A stretch of 64,000 bases of DNA. Origin: Ascidia mentula (Eukaryota; Chordata; Ascidiacea; Phlebobranchia; Ascidiidae). Numbering within the stretch: the first letter of the stretch is position 1; every line of letters starts with the position of its first letter. Location of the stretch: assembly GCA_947561715.1 (NCBI GenBank), contig OX387197.1:6259001-6323000 (forward strand). The letters run 5' to 3'. The notes under the pieces are model-generated. The model did no database searches and was not told the DNA's origin. It saw only the letters and a list, made by a program, of their open reading frames with translations. Made by a program: the position numbers and the translations under genes. This document shows, one piece after another, positions 23,401 to 36,378 of this stretch.

Positions 23401-26075
23401 GGCACATGACAGTCTCACATTAAATCGTAAAGAGAATCTTTTCAACACTCCACAAAAACAACATGTGATACCATATTGTCCATACGTACGCTGCCAGCAG
23501 TAATACATAGGTTTCCTGACTCTGTGTCATACGCTTTGGTACTGTCCACGTTTACAACTCACGCAGCTTAGCAAAACGCACATCACTTTACAAAAAAACT
23601 GCATTTGAAGTTAAAAGCTTGCGTCAATTCAGCCGCGATTAGTCTGACCTGCGCCGATACTTTCTCACTTACAATTTAACCCGGCTTGCACTTGTTTTTT
23701 TAGTCAGACTGCGAACTCGGAAAGTTTCGGGAGCAACACGGCACCCGAGGCCAAAAAAATTGTTCGTGTGAATCACGGAAGCCAGACATGAAATTGTCAC
23801 TTTTGGGTCCTCGCACTTGTAGCATTTTTTGAACTGTGGTTGAATACTGTTGTCGATCTAAGAAAAAAGTTCTCAGACATCGGCTGCATGGTTATTACAT
23901 TTTAAGGGCGCTTTCGGGCCTTATTATCAAGTCAGCGCTCCCAACTTGTATCGTGTCATTGGCATCAGTATTACGTTGAAATTCAAGCTTCTGTTATCAG
24001 TCACGACGGCAAGGTGTCGATGCTAAATAAGTCGATAGCAATACGGACTAGCTAACGGCTTGTCACAAGTAAATTATATTTTTTTTTATTTTATTTTACG
24101 CGACTCAAAGGACAGTTGCTGCAGAATTTGAACCGCTGTCGATCACTTTAAATCTAATATGCCAGAACTGTCAAATATGCTTCTGACCCACAAGAAACAA
24201 AACACACCTTTACTCGGCATTGTATAACTCCTAATTTACTTTTGCATCTATTGAATTAACGACGCAAGGGCTTGCCAACATTTTTGCTCTCGACATTTCA
24301 AAGTTAATTAAAAGTTTTCGCTACCCTTTGTGTTTGGCAGTCATCTAATGTTGAGTTATAAAAATTTAACACGCATTTTAATTAAAGATTGTCTTTACAC
24401 ACGTATGTGTATCGGCGCAGTTTGTGAATTAGTATGCAGTTATATGTTGTTTATTTGCGACATTGAGACTTTTGGCGACCAACCGGAGGGTAGCCGACCC
24501 CAAAACGCTATTATTTGTTTAATATTTGTATTTTACGTGACCTAATTATAATCGATCCCAATTTTTATTGTCGGCAAAGCAATAGTGGTGCGGTGGCGTT
24601 CGTGACGCTAATGTGAGGCAATTAGTCAAATTTGTATCGATTTTCCCCAATATGAAATCTGTTTACACATGGACAGATTTGTTGTTAAAAATTGAAGTTC
24701 AATTCTACGGTACGCAGCGAGATGTAAAAGCACAAATATTTTGCGTAACTTATACACACCATTGTGAACACCCTATACCAAATGGTATCGCATACCGGAA
24801 GAAATAAATTACAACGTTTTAGATGAACTTTTGTACAGAAAGTAAACTTTTTCGCTTTAAAAAAAAATATGTTGACATCACTGTTTGTCATCACAAAGAC
24901 ACAAAATTATGACATTTTAGGTAGATTCTTAACAGCAAGCAAATTTTGCTGTGGGCAAATCGGTTTGATTGAAAGATAAAAACGACGTCCATTTCTTAGA
25001 ACCGCTCGCTCTTTAAAAACAATATTGGTCACCGCCATTCACCACACGCACTTGGTGCATGTATTTTGGCTCCACCGTCAGTAATTCGAAGAAATGATAC
25101 TGCGTTTTGTTTGTTTAGGCAAGCTGACGTGCGACACGGTAGGAAGCACACGTTATGATCGACGTTTCCTAGTTGCCGACTTGAAGCAGTTACTGAAATT
25201 TAATTTGCTTCTAATGTTCGTTCGAAACAGCTGGAAATTTCTCTTTTTGTATCCTATCTTTTAATACGTCGTGAAATTTGAGAAAAATGTAGCTTTGACG
25301 ATAAATTAGAAAAAAAAATGAACCAAAATAATCAACTGGAAAAAAACAATGGGAGTAAAATAAAATCTACAACGTATGATTAGCTACGTGTAAAGCTTTT
25401 CTCAAACAAAATACCTTCCTTATCTCTCCTCCTGCGTGTTTTCTTCGTTCACAGTCGAATAACGCCAAACCTCAACGTGTATTTGATTAATGACGGGTGA
25501 TGCCTCGGCCCACCAAGGTAAAGTTGGTTTTGCCTAATCTTGTTTCTACTTGAACCCTCTGACTAATGTTATAATTTTCTAGAAAAATGAGCTTTAGGGT
25601 GCTGCATTGTATCGGAGAAATGGTGTAGATAGTTTAGCATGTTGTTCCGCCGTATTACTACCAGTAGCAATTTTCACGCGCACGTTTAAGAAGTAAGTGG
25701 CGTACTTTTGTGCATATTCAATCGTTTATAAGCTCATATAGTTGCTCTATCGTCAGCACTGGTTTTAGCTGGGAAGCAATGCCAGTCAACATTGTCTACA
25801 TCGTGCTCAACATCACAGATTAAGAAGGAGAAATGATCACGTGGTTATGACATTACCTTTATGGGACTCAGGCGTGGGTGTTTGATTTATGGTCGGGTCT
25901 TTCCTTTTCCTTCATCTGAGTTGAACAAAACAGTTTTTAAATCTTATTCTGGGTGATATATGTCACGTATTATTGATAACATATAAAGAATATCTATTAT
26001 TAACAATACCTGAAATATACCACCTTTTTTCTCCTTTACAGGCTGGAACATATTTGTGACGAGGCTACAACCGGC

Positions 26076-26166
26076 AAAACTAACTACCGCCTTAATCTAA
26101 ACTGACAAAACGAACTACCGCCTTAATCTAAACTGACAACACGAACAACCCGCCTTCATTAAACCC
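26076..26166 (+). repeat. 31-bp tandem repeat, about three units
   Basis: Units start at 26076, 26107 and 26138. The first two differ by a single base and share ACTACCGCCTTAATCTAAAC; the third is diverged (ACAACCCGCCTTCATTAAAC). Confidence 0.75.
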
Positions 26167-29100
26167 AAAAAAATGCTAAGCATTGCATTTGTGGTTGTTT
26201 AAACACATAAACAACACATTCCTACAAAACCCAATCTAATACATCAAGGTTTTTGCAAAACCTAGGATCTATGAAACCCGCGTTCGACCAACCACAGCAA
26301 TTAACCCAACTTCTACAATAATTTCAACACCCCAACATCTATAACGATCAATACCGCGGAAATTCTCTTGAATTTAACAACGTCATCGTAATATCCTTAA
26401 CGGCTACCGCCACAAAATATGGTCATGATAAAGGAACATATCACTCATCTATACGAAACGCTCGCATAACGTGTAAGGTTGAAATGTATTTTTTTATTCT
26501 TTTGCAATAATAAGTTGCTCTTTTCTGACATTTATTGGCACTATTGGAAAAGACATCAGCTGATGAAACAAGGGAAACTCACGAAAGTTTGTGTTTGAAA
26601 AGAAAAGATTAGTAAACCAGTATTTTTAATTGTTTGAGGAAAAGTAATGATCGTCATTCGCGTGCTATCAACACAATGTACAATATCGAAGTTATTTTGA
26701 TTAAACGATTAATTGCGTTTATACTTATATAGGTTTGGCTGATTAACAAACTTCATAGTTGCCTAAATGAAATGTTAACTCTTGACAATGAAGAAATGTT
26801 AAAGGTAGCACATATAAAACCTGTGGTAGAGGCAAAGAATTTTTTAATCAACAATGCAACAAAAGAAAGAAAAAATATAAGTTACCCAGCACACGGTCAA
26901 GAATTTTCTGGCTTCAAAAAACGTAAAACTTAATGAAATAAATGAGTTTATGCCAAACGCAACGCAATACCTGGTTACGCGTGATAAACAAAACATAGAA
27001 ATCGTACTTCGGCTAATAAAAATTGGCGAAAACACGGCGGTGTACTATCAACATAAGGTGTTTTACCGAAGTTGTTTTATTGTAGTGATAAATACCATGC
27101 CCGTTTTCGTTGCACGATTTATTTTTCGCCAACTAACGATCTTTTCTTGGCCGTTTCATCGCCCAGATGCATGCTGAGGCATTTAATATATTGTGAGGCG
27201 TTGGCCCAATGAGGCCCAATTTTTTTGGTCAGAAATTACTGAACCAAATCACATAACATGTTTAAATTAACATAAATTGGATATTTTTAGTATAACTTTA
27301 TTCTTAAATAAGTATATTAGTGCAAACTGCCCAGACGAATTTCACGTGTTTCGTCATCTTCAAGGATTTTGAAATTCAAAGAAGTGATTCACGGCGTTGA
27401 TCTTCACATAAACGAATATGTGCAACGGAGGATGCTGGATTACAAGCCAGTTCAACAACAGAATAATATTTACTGTGGAGCAAGAAAAAAAAGTCTTACC
27501 CAAATTTCCTCATACATTAAAACAACAACAATAAAAACACAGTTTCAGTTTACGCCAACAAACAATTAATATTAGTCGGTAGTGTGCGACGGTGAGCCAG
27601 GGGTCCCTGAGAAAATGAAAGTGTGCTTGTGCGGGATGTTTATTGGAGATCGCCTGAGATGGTAGTGGGCGCCAAGGCTTCGTGGCGAGAATTCCTCACG
27701 TTCAAACCAAAGGATGATTTTAATGCCCCCAAAGACCAGTATGGGTTCTGGTTTGCCGCACCAGCATGTTGTCAACACATACTGTATATGTAGGGTCTCT
27801 GTACGCCATTATACGTGTGCAAGATAGCGAGATTCGAGTCACAGTCTAGTCAAAGGTGTTTTTTTCTGTTTATAGTGGAAACACAAAGTGCGAAAAATTA
27901 AAACAATCGTGAGAAATTTTGACACCAATCCTCGAATTAAGTTCTTCTTCAAATGAGCAGCTGGTCTGCCTGCAAGCATTTGCCCACACTCAGCGAGTAC
28001 TAAACACTGGAATCACTTAAAAAATCCTGCGCTTTCAAAGTCAAAAATCCTGCGGCAGATGGTGATTCTCTGTAAGGAAATCACAACGATATGGGCGCCT
28101 GACTCGATAACTTGTAAGGTTTCATCGGTGTCTATTCTATTTTAACGTTTTTGTATGGTTCATTTTCGTTGCAGCCTTCGGCGCGAAAATAAAAAAACTT
28201 TTGATTTGATTCGATTTTCTAAAGTTTCTACAAAAATTTTTGGTGGTCCAGTCGTGAATAATTCGTTTTGTTATGTCCACCTACGAACATACAACCTAGT
28301 CACGGAATACGGTATTTAGCGACTTTACCGGGAAAGATAAGACTTTAAATTGGCTAAAAAGAATTTCTCCACACGCACAAATCACTGCAAGTTTCAAAAT
28401 GAATTGAAGCATAAACCTCTGGAGATTGTTTAAATGGTTAATTGAGACCAGGCGAAATTAAACACCACTATGGCAGACTTTTTTGACACCAAAGATACTT
28501 CAAACACGCCCACAGCGCCGAAGTGATGACACCCATATAGCATAAGGTCGTGGAACCCACGGTTTTACATCACAAGTACAGTTGGTTGGGGCACGTCGCA
28601 CGCACAACACCGCCGAGACCAACTCGGTTGCCCACAGGGTAAATTTTGATTACACAATAACAAGAGATCTCATCAAGTCGATCACTGAAATCGTGGGTAT
28701 GCGTACAAAATCATGCCAAACAGTGGGCTTAGATTCGCGCGATTGTTTGGGCTGTAAACAAGCAGCTTGTTGTGGATTGCGAGTCGTAAATAGACCGTCT
28801 TTAGAACCGGGGTGTTCGCGTTACAAAGCGGCTGCCGTTCGACGCCGAATATTTGCAAGTCGAGACGTTGTCACACATCTCAATCCCGATGGCCCTTAGT
28901 TACAATGCTTTGAATCGGAATCTCCATTCTCTGTTTGACTCAGTGGGTTTCAATTCACTTTTCGTTGGAATTATAGCAAAACCAGAATAGCTAGAATTGA
29001 TGCAACTTGGTCAAACTGTCGTTGTATATAGATGTTGATGTACAAGGTATTTATCGCTATGTTATGTAGTTCAGGCTGCAGTGATGTATTTTGTTGTCTG

Positions 29101-29869
29101 CAATTTGACACAATAGTAAAAGAGCCAGGTTACCATTTTGCTTGTGTTTTTCGAATGATTTTATTGTCTTTCTTGCTTTATATGCCAAGCGGCTGTCCTA
29201 CCCTCTCCACATATCTGCGTTTGCAAGATTCGAAAAAATTGTCCTGCCCAAATGTCTAACTTGTAGCCGATTTTTTATCACAATGATTTGCCATTAATTA
29301 CGCCAAGTAGCTTACTGCTTCCTGCGATGACGTTACGTGCTAAAAACTGTAATCGCTTTAAACTCAAGCCACTTCTAACATGTGACTAAACATGCAAATT
29401 TATCGATGGATATAACGTGCATCAAATCGTTTGCCCGTTTGCTAGACAATATTATCGGAAAATATCGTGTTCGTTTCGTAGAGTTTTGTTAGTCACAAAC
29501 TTTTTGAAAGAAATTTTTACACAATCAGCATTTACTGTAGGTCATCGTAAAACATAATCTTTGATTGTTTTCAATGACAGGAGAATATTTTCATTATATC
29601 TTTAACTATAATAGGATCGTACATTCGAGAACACAACGAAGGCCGCCTTCGCGTCTACCAGCAGCCACTTGTCTTGTACTTGCGGTAAAAGTCAATATCG
29701 GTTTGAAGAGAACAAGTTCACTCCAAACCTTTTTAAGAAGACGCTAATCCTTTAGTTCGGCTCTTGTACAGGTACCCTCGAAAGGATAATGAGAATTTTT
29801 TAAAACGTAGATTGGACAGAAGGAAAAAGGCTTTATGTTGGGAATTTTCGCAACTTTAAATATTCAAAT

Positions 29870-30315
29870 CCGCCTGTCCGCCTGTCCGCCTGTCCGCCTG
29901 TCCGCCTGTCCGCCTGTCCGCCTGTCCGCCTGTCCGCCTGTCCGCCTGTCCGCCTGTCCGCCTGTCCGCCTGTCCGCCTGTCCGCCTGTCCGCCTGTCCG
30001 CCTGTCCGCCTGTCCGCCTGTCCGCCTGTCCGCCTGTCCGCCTGTCCGCCTGTCCGCCTGTCCGCCTGTCCGCCTGTCCGCCTGTCCGCCTGTCCGCCTG
30101 TCCGCCTGTCCGCCTGTCCGCCTGTCCGCCTGTCCGCCTGTCCGCCTGTCCGCCTGTCCGCCTGTCCGCCTGTCCGCCTGTCCGCCTGTCCGCCTGTCCG
30201 CCTGTCCGCCTGTCCGCCTGTCCGCCTGTCCGCCTGTCCGCCTGTCCGCCTGTCCGCCTGTCCGCCTGTCCGCCTGTCCGCCTGTCCGCCTGTCCGCCTG
30301 TCCGCCTGTCCGCCT
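29870..30315 (+). repeat. Perfect CCGCCTGT minisatellite, 55.75 units
   Basis: The 8-bp unit CCGCCTGT repeats from 29870 to 30309 as 55 complete units, then six bases of another. I saw no substitution or indel in any unit. Because 8 is not a multiple of 3, each of the three frames on a strand reads the same eight-residue cycle (RLSACPPV on plus, GGQADRRT on minus). No frame contains a stop, so the long ORFs here are artefacts of the repeat. The minus strand carries regularly spaced GG pairs. Confidence 0.98.
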
Positions 30316-33300
30316 TATCACAACCTGTCAAAACCGCACTCCGGCTACTTTGTGACGTCACAGTAGTGAAGAGGTTAGGATTGGTTTTGAGGATTTTGCG
30401 AGTCCTCGATGTAATTGAACTCAATGGGCCTGAAGTGGTTGTTGGGTCGGTTCTGGGGCAGTGGGCTGGATTTTCGCACAACTTAAACTGTATACAGTGG
30501 CATGTAACGGATTGTGTGAACCGCACGGGTTTGAGGGGACAATGTTTCGGTGTAAGCTTTGAGCTGCGTGTCGAGCTTGTCCATTTTCAACAAAAAGCTG
30601 CAATCGCAATTTGTGCTTTTCAAAATAGCATAGTGTTAAGTACTAAAGTGACTTGTTTCTTCCGATTGTAAAGTTGTTAGAACTTTAGCATGACAAAAGA
30701 TGCAGTAAATCTTCAGAAGAAAAATAGGCTGTTTGTTGCTCGGAGCAGCGCCTGCTGTTAATCATGAGGAGCGACGCCTCCGAGCTTAATGTATGTATAT
30801 AAGTGATATACGGGAGCACTGCCAGACGAAATGAGTTTTGAACCAACGAGGTGGAAGGTGATTTGGAATTTCAGACATGATTTTTACATACTTTTGAAAA
30901 AACGTTGCTTTTCATCACGTTTTAGACTTCTATGATTCGTGAGGGCTGCTCAAGCAAGAAAACTTGGGGTGGTAACAAATTGATTTACAAGACGAAGCTT
31001 TTCTCACAAATAAGGTTCAAGTTGTCTTGTACATGTTTGCGCAAGGATAAGTCAAGTGAAAAGTTATGCTGTTCTGTGACATGTAAACGATCAGCAATAT
31101 TGGCTGTTTCAAACGTGTAGGCAATGTGCAAGACGAATACGTTTGTGGCAGGTCCTTGGCTTACTTTTCTTTGAAACAAATGTTGTAAAATTTATGGGCA
31201 TGTAGCGCGTGATCCATTCATTCCCGCACAGTTTTATGTCTTCGGGCGATTAAACGAAAGCACAAGTGCGCTTATTCCGACAACATCAGGTATTGAGGCA
31301 ATTTGGGTCAATGCTTATTTCGCATTAGCTCGCGGCTACGATTAGCAATAGTGAGAGACGATCTTTAGCCGGCGATTAAAGTTTGCAAGTTGGACTGGTT
31401 TTGTTGCTTTCGCCGCAAAAGGTTCGTTGAGGTTTTTAAGTACAACGGTGCTGGTGTGAGTCATACCAAGGCTTGGACAGTTCATTTCTTACGTTTTTTA
31501 CAATCGTTTATTTTGACCGAGTTGGATCAGTTATCGGAAATTCATAACTACGATTACGTTCCGAATATACGCGCTCTGTGGGCATTATTATGTTTTGCGA
31601 CTGTACAACATGCCTGAACGTACAAGGATGTGGTATAGAATTCAGCTGTATTTATCAGTCCGCCAATGAACTGACTGCTGCGTTAAACCAATTGACAATA
31701 AGGTTATTGGGGCAATGTTTTTATATTTATCGTATCTGGCCCAACATTATTTCTCTGTCATATTAAGTGGGATATTGCTGTTTAGAAAACCATCGGGGGC
31801 AACGAGGGTATCTCGTGTTTGAAAAGTATTATTTAGATAAAATTTGGTCATCAAGCGCTTTACCGACCGTGGCATTTAACACTGATAAATACATACCGAC
31901 AACAAGACCAACTTCTTTGTTTGCCAGCAACTGGCAATAATGTACGCCCAGTCTGGGAGCTGTTGCGGTTGAAGAGTTACCGCAGGTATTCAATATATCA
32001 ATACGGAGAAACGCTTTATGGAAGATATTGAGTGGCGACGATAGTTTCATATTTGTTTTGAGTTTGACGACAGGCTTGAAACCATTGCTTTGTAAACTGG
32101 TTCATAAACCTATTCCTTTGACTTGCTTTTACGGAGGAAGTCAACCAGGGCCCACAGTGTTATTTTTGCCGTCTGGACTTGTCAGTTAGACCTGTTTGTC
32201 ATATGGAGTGAGATCTATACAGTTTTAGTTGTGTTGAGAGCAGCATAGGAAAAAGCACGCAAATTTAGCAAAGTAATTTGGTGCGGTCGCTACGTTGTGC
32301 AATATACTGGGAACAAATGCCTGTCAAACTGGTACCACAACGGCGCAACCACAAACCGGTTAGGGAGTTCGGGACCACCTTTAACAAAACATTTCATGCC
32401 CATTTACGGTGATTGTATGGCAGAACTGTAACTAGTATAGATGTTATTTATTGATGGAAGATCCAAATATATTACAGACCGCAAACAGTGTGAGGCGTCA
32501 ACAACCCAAATAAAACATTTTTTCGTTGCACATTAAAGTGTTTTACATAAAGGTCCTCGCACCGAAAAGTATTTCAATAATTCCACACAAAGGGAATAGT
32601 AATAGTAACACGATTTTCATTGAGGCTTCCGTGTATGTCATGGCACCGATTAATGTATTTTTTGTTCTGAAAAAGGCGCAAGCCAGATATCCAGACAGCG
32701 ATCGAACACAACATAGACATAAACATACAAATGTAGACGCATCAGCGCAACGCCAACGCCACGTTATGTGACCTACAACGGTCAATTGCGACCTTGTAGC
32801 GAGGTTTGTTTACGCCTCCTTATTTGCCTGTTGGTCCACGCAGTTCGTATACGCACACTGTATGCCAGGGAGGTAAGAGCCAAACCACAAAGACATTTAA
32901 TTAGCGCTCTTGTAGGAGTTTTTTGACCTATCGGTTGTCAGGCAGTGTTGAGCCTAGCCTAAGGTGTCTGTGGTCGTTACATATTTAATATGTTTCTTTG
33001 TTGGCAATAATAGGAAAATTTTACATTCGTAATTCCTTGTATTTTGTAACTTATTTAAAAAAATAAGAAACTTCAATTGTGTCATGTATAGAAATCACCT
33101 TGATATGCCTTCGACAATCTGAGGCAAACCAAATGGGGGCGTGGCAAGAAAACTTGACACTCCCACCAAATTATATTAAATTTATAAGTGGGGACAGTTA
33201 TTGAAATCAAAGTCAACATGTTTTTGATGGTCAACAAAGCATTGGAATGTAATTGCCGGTTTGGTCGTTTGTAGGTGATGTTGTCATGTCGACTAATCGT

Positions 33301-33452
33301 AATGCGCAATTAAAATTCATGCTTACTTCAAAACGCGCACTTGGACAAGGCAATTATGGCAGCAGAAATTACAGTCCAAATGGAATCCATTATCTCGGTA
33401 GTGTAACGCGGTTGTTTTAACCAACATTAAAGTCTTTTTGTTGTCTCTGCAG
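30316..33452. other. Intergenic region between minisatellite and PP1-motif gene
   Basis: The 300 bp after the array are GC-richer and open in two frames, but no homology was recognised. TGACGTCA occurs at 30353-30360. A short inverted repeat (GCTCGGAG / CTCCGAGC) lies near 30,740-30,785. Nothing else was recognised. Confidence 0.4.
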
Positions 33453-33582
33453 GACGCCACCACTGTCGTTTTGCGTTAAAATTCTCTGCCTAGGGGTATA
33501 TGACAACATGAGCAGGCGACCTATAGGAAAACGCTGAAGCGAATCCAAATGCGAAAGGGTGGGAGAAGAGGAGTCCCTGAAA
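33435..33582 (+). promoter_or_regulatory. Acceptor and uORF-bearing leader of the PP1-motif gene
   Basis: A strong acceptor (CTTTTTGTTGTCTCTGCAG, ending 33452) starts a 130-base leader. The leader has three upstream ATGs: a 4-codon uORF at 33500-33511, a 10-codon uORF at 33508-33537, and a 17-codon uORF at 33549-33599 that overlaps the chosen start codon. Confidence 0.5.
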
Positions 33583-35374
33583 ATGATGCAAATCCTTGAG
33601 AAGCTGCCAGGCATCACCGTGGAACGTTGCTCCCTTCTCGATCGGACCTATACCTGCCCCGAGCAGGACCCCCCACGTGACAAGACGCCACGGCGCGGGT
33701 TTGAACCCAAGGTTCCACCGCGGCCTGAAATGGCGAGGCGCCGCGAAGCGCCACAGCATCGGGGAAAGACGCGCGCAACGGCCCATTCAGTTACTATAAG
33801 GCAAGAGGCACCATTTAGTCGCGAAATAGTGCGACCCCAGTCGCGGGATAAATCCAACTTGGGGTACATGGTGAGGCCCCCAAGCGGCAGGGGGTCAAAG
33901 TTTGACATGGAGGTGTCGGGAAATTCGGCTCTACCTAGGCCCAGAATAACGGTCTCGGATACAGGGGGCGAGAAGAGCAGCGAGGAGGTGGATGTTTTTC
34001 CTCTTGATCCACCACCAATGCCAAAAAAGTCGATCCTTAAAAGAACAGGATCGGGAATGAGCAACCGTTCCTCCCGTTCTGTAGGCGGTATGTCCCTTGA
34101 TTCTGGCATGGCGCGACTCACAGCCTCACTCATCGCCCGGAGCAAATCCAATGATATTTTACCGATAGAAAGAATTGCCGCCAAACACGAAAGAGGCGGC
34201 GAAGAACGAAGCGCAACGCACACCCCGTCCACTTTACCCCACTTGGGGGCGCTTTCCTCGAGGCGAGGAGGTGCCAACGAACCCGAACAAATGCGCCCAG
34301 GTGCGTCCCACGGTTCCCAAGACGCGCCCAGAGGGGTTGCAGTGTCTCCGTCCAAGAGTGTAACGTTTAAACTCGACCCTGAAGTAAGCCGCAGCGACCA
34401 CGCAAACGCTGATTCGAGACTAGAGCGTCAACGGGGCGGTGCTCGATGGAGCGTGTCGTTTTCTCCGCATAATTCGAACGCGAAAGAGCTGAAAACAGTG
34501 AAAGGGGCTGTTCCGGAGTTTACTGTGAAAAGGTATGTAGAGTTATAAACAGGTGTGGAATTTTTAAGTGTGAAGTTCTAACAATTGATGCTATGTGAAT
34601 TTGTTAGGAGCAACTTCGGAATGAGAGAGCAGAGGCCAAGACTTTCCTTCGATCAATCCCTGAACGTCACTTATAACGAAAACACTGACCAGATGAGTGC
34701 TAGTGAGGTAATCCCGAAAACTTTATTCATTGCACATGTTAATTTAAACTTACTTTCATTAGGTTACCTATTGTAAAATTTAGTTGCAGCAGATGAATGA
34801 AATGTAAACGTTATTCAGAAGTAAATAAGCCAATAATGATCAGTGGACTGCAGAAAATGCACACTGTTATGACCTATCAGGTCTCACTGGTCCAACTTTT
34901 GGCAGAGGGCAGTTTAAATCAAAACAGCTGAGGACTGTCTGCAGTTCAAGAATGGTTCAGTGTTTTTAAGCTTATTTGGTGATTAGTGTTTCACCGCATT
35001 GACGGTTGAACTATCTTCCATTTCAGAAACGCAAATTGCTTCAAAACAGCTACTCTTCTTCAGCTCTCTTGCGCCCACGTCCGGACGGCGGTATCACTGG
35101 CGTAAGCGGAATCCACCTGATGGCTGATCCCTACAGACGATACCTGATGGCAAGGGCGGCCGAGGAAGCGAAGAAGTTTGCAAGTGAGGGAAGGGGAAAG
35201 CAGCAAAATAATGCGGCGCCCTTGTCCAGATCATTAAACGAGGAATCCATGCGATCGGCCCTAATGAATTTTGGCAGGACGGGAACCACCGACAAAGCAC
35301 ATCCACATTTGCCGGCGTCGGCGCAACACCAACCTGCCGCTCCCTTGCCCGCCCTCAAGCGGCGGGATAGGTGA
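33583..35374 (+). CDS. Disordered protein with SILK and RVxF-type PP1 docking motifs, 465 aa
   Basis: I do not recognise the family. Exons are 33583-34532, 34608-34707 and 35027-35374, with phases closing (2, then 0). The protein is rich in Arg, Ser, Pro and Gly with no predicted fold by eye. Two short motifs stand out in the order typical of protein phosphatase 1 partners: KKSILKRT (SILK at residues 150-153) and, about 105 residues later, SPSKSVTFKLD (RVxF-type KSVTF at 258-262). A second candidate, RWSVSF, is at 288-293. The C-terminal exon is basic and ends LKRRDR. The start is the first ATG of ATGATG after the last in-frame stop; an upstream alternative was excluded by that stop. GC content is visibly higher than in flanking DNA. 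A regulatory role with PP1 is inference only. Confidence 0.75.
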
Positions 35375-35985
35375 TGAAATGTGGATGCAAAATGACAAAT
35401 GAGATTATGTTCAGTATTTATGTTGCCTTACGTTTCACGTCCTATATTTAGTTTCACATTCCGACTTGTCAGGCAAAGAAGCCATATTCATGAATACGTG
35501 CATGGTTGAGATAGTGACACATCTTTGAATCTGTTTTGTTTTGGTCTACAACGATTTTAAAACCTATTTCCATGTTCGACTGTGCGCGCCATATACCAGC
35601 CTAAAAGCAGTTTGAGTAATGCCCAAAACCAGGCAGCTATCTTTGATACAAACCAATACACACCTTTTAAATACAAATCGTATATTTACCTTATACCTTA
35701 TACGAGGGTTTCAGATCAAGAAATGAAGCACCAAAAATGTAATATTAATATGTTGTACTGATTCCGCCGGTATAATCCGGCAAGTAATATTTTAAATGCA
35801 AGTTAAACCTTGTACCGCTCCCGATGGCTGTAATACCCAGCACCTGCCTGTAGATCAGTACCACATACATAAGTCGCAGTGTTCACGACAGTTCAAATTG
35901 CTTCCAATGCGCGCCTGTCTTTTGTAGCATCTTATGCCATCCGATACGTTGACAAAAAGCCAATTTTTCTTGTTTTATTGTGAAA

Positions 35986-35991
35986 AATAAA
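35986..35991 (+). terminator. Poly(A) signal of PP1-motif gene
   Basis: AATAAA followed by TTTTGTGTGTTTG, a GU-rich downstream element, 612 bp after the stop codon. Confidence 0.55.
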
Positions 35992-36091
35992 TTTTGTGTG
36001 TTTGAACCAGCCGGCAATGGCGCGTGAGTTATTTTGAACATTTATGGAAAGATGAAAATTCAATGGTGAAAAGACGACTTGGAACACTTTT

Positions 36092-36097
36092 TTTATT
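36092..36097 (-). terminator. Poly(A) signal of RNASEH2A
   Basis: AATAAA on the minus strand, about 280 bp after the RNASEH2A stop and about 100 bp from the opposing plus-strand signal, so the two transcripts probably end close to each other. Confidence 0.5.
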
Positions 36098-36378
36098 TCA
36101 GCGCCGCAGCGCGACTTGTACTTTCTGTGAGCAGTGAAGGCCGTAATTTGAAATATTTAAGAACAACGATACAACGACTTTGCGCACAGAAAGCAACAAA
36201 CAATACGAAAAGGTTCAGACTTAAAACGACTTCTTCGAAATGGTGCCCACAAAAAAGTCCGCTCATTTTAATAGGTTTTATCTTTGTGGCGTCATCCACT
36301 CCTGTCTGACGTCATAACCATATAAGAACTAGTGATGAAAATAATCCGCAAAATCACGGACGACGGACGACAGTTGAT

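Larger units (their letters stand above)
19987..29869. other. Ten-kilobase gene-poor region
   Basis: No exon series was recognised on either strand. ORFs of up to 133 codons (for example 21442-21843) have no recognisable motif and no supporting splice pattern. The proximal part should hold the promoter of the receptor-like gene. Local repeats are listed separately. A tract at 27,590-27,790 is more GC-rich than its surroundings and could be an unrecognised interspersed repeat. Confidence 0.4.
35375..36378. other. Convergent 3' region, PP1-motif gene / RNASEH2A
   Basis: This kilobase lies between two converging stop codons and probably holds both 3' UTRs. AATAAA at 35986-35991 (plus) is followed by a T/G-rich stretch and suits the left gene. 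TTTATT at 36092-36097 gives AATAAA on the minus strand, about 280 bp past the RNASEH2A stop. Confidence 0.5.

Noticed and set aside
27572-27790. GC-richer tract with a 68-codon minus-strand ORF
   Set aside because: Looks like it could be a repeat, but no terminal repeats, duplication or second copy was seen in the window.
29833-30671. Long ORFs of 162-278 codons over the 8-bp array on both strands
   Set aside because: They exist only because the CCGCCTGT unit has no stop in any frame; the flanking open sequence has no recognisable homology.
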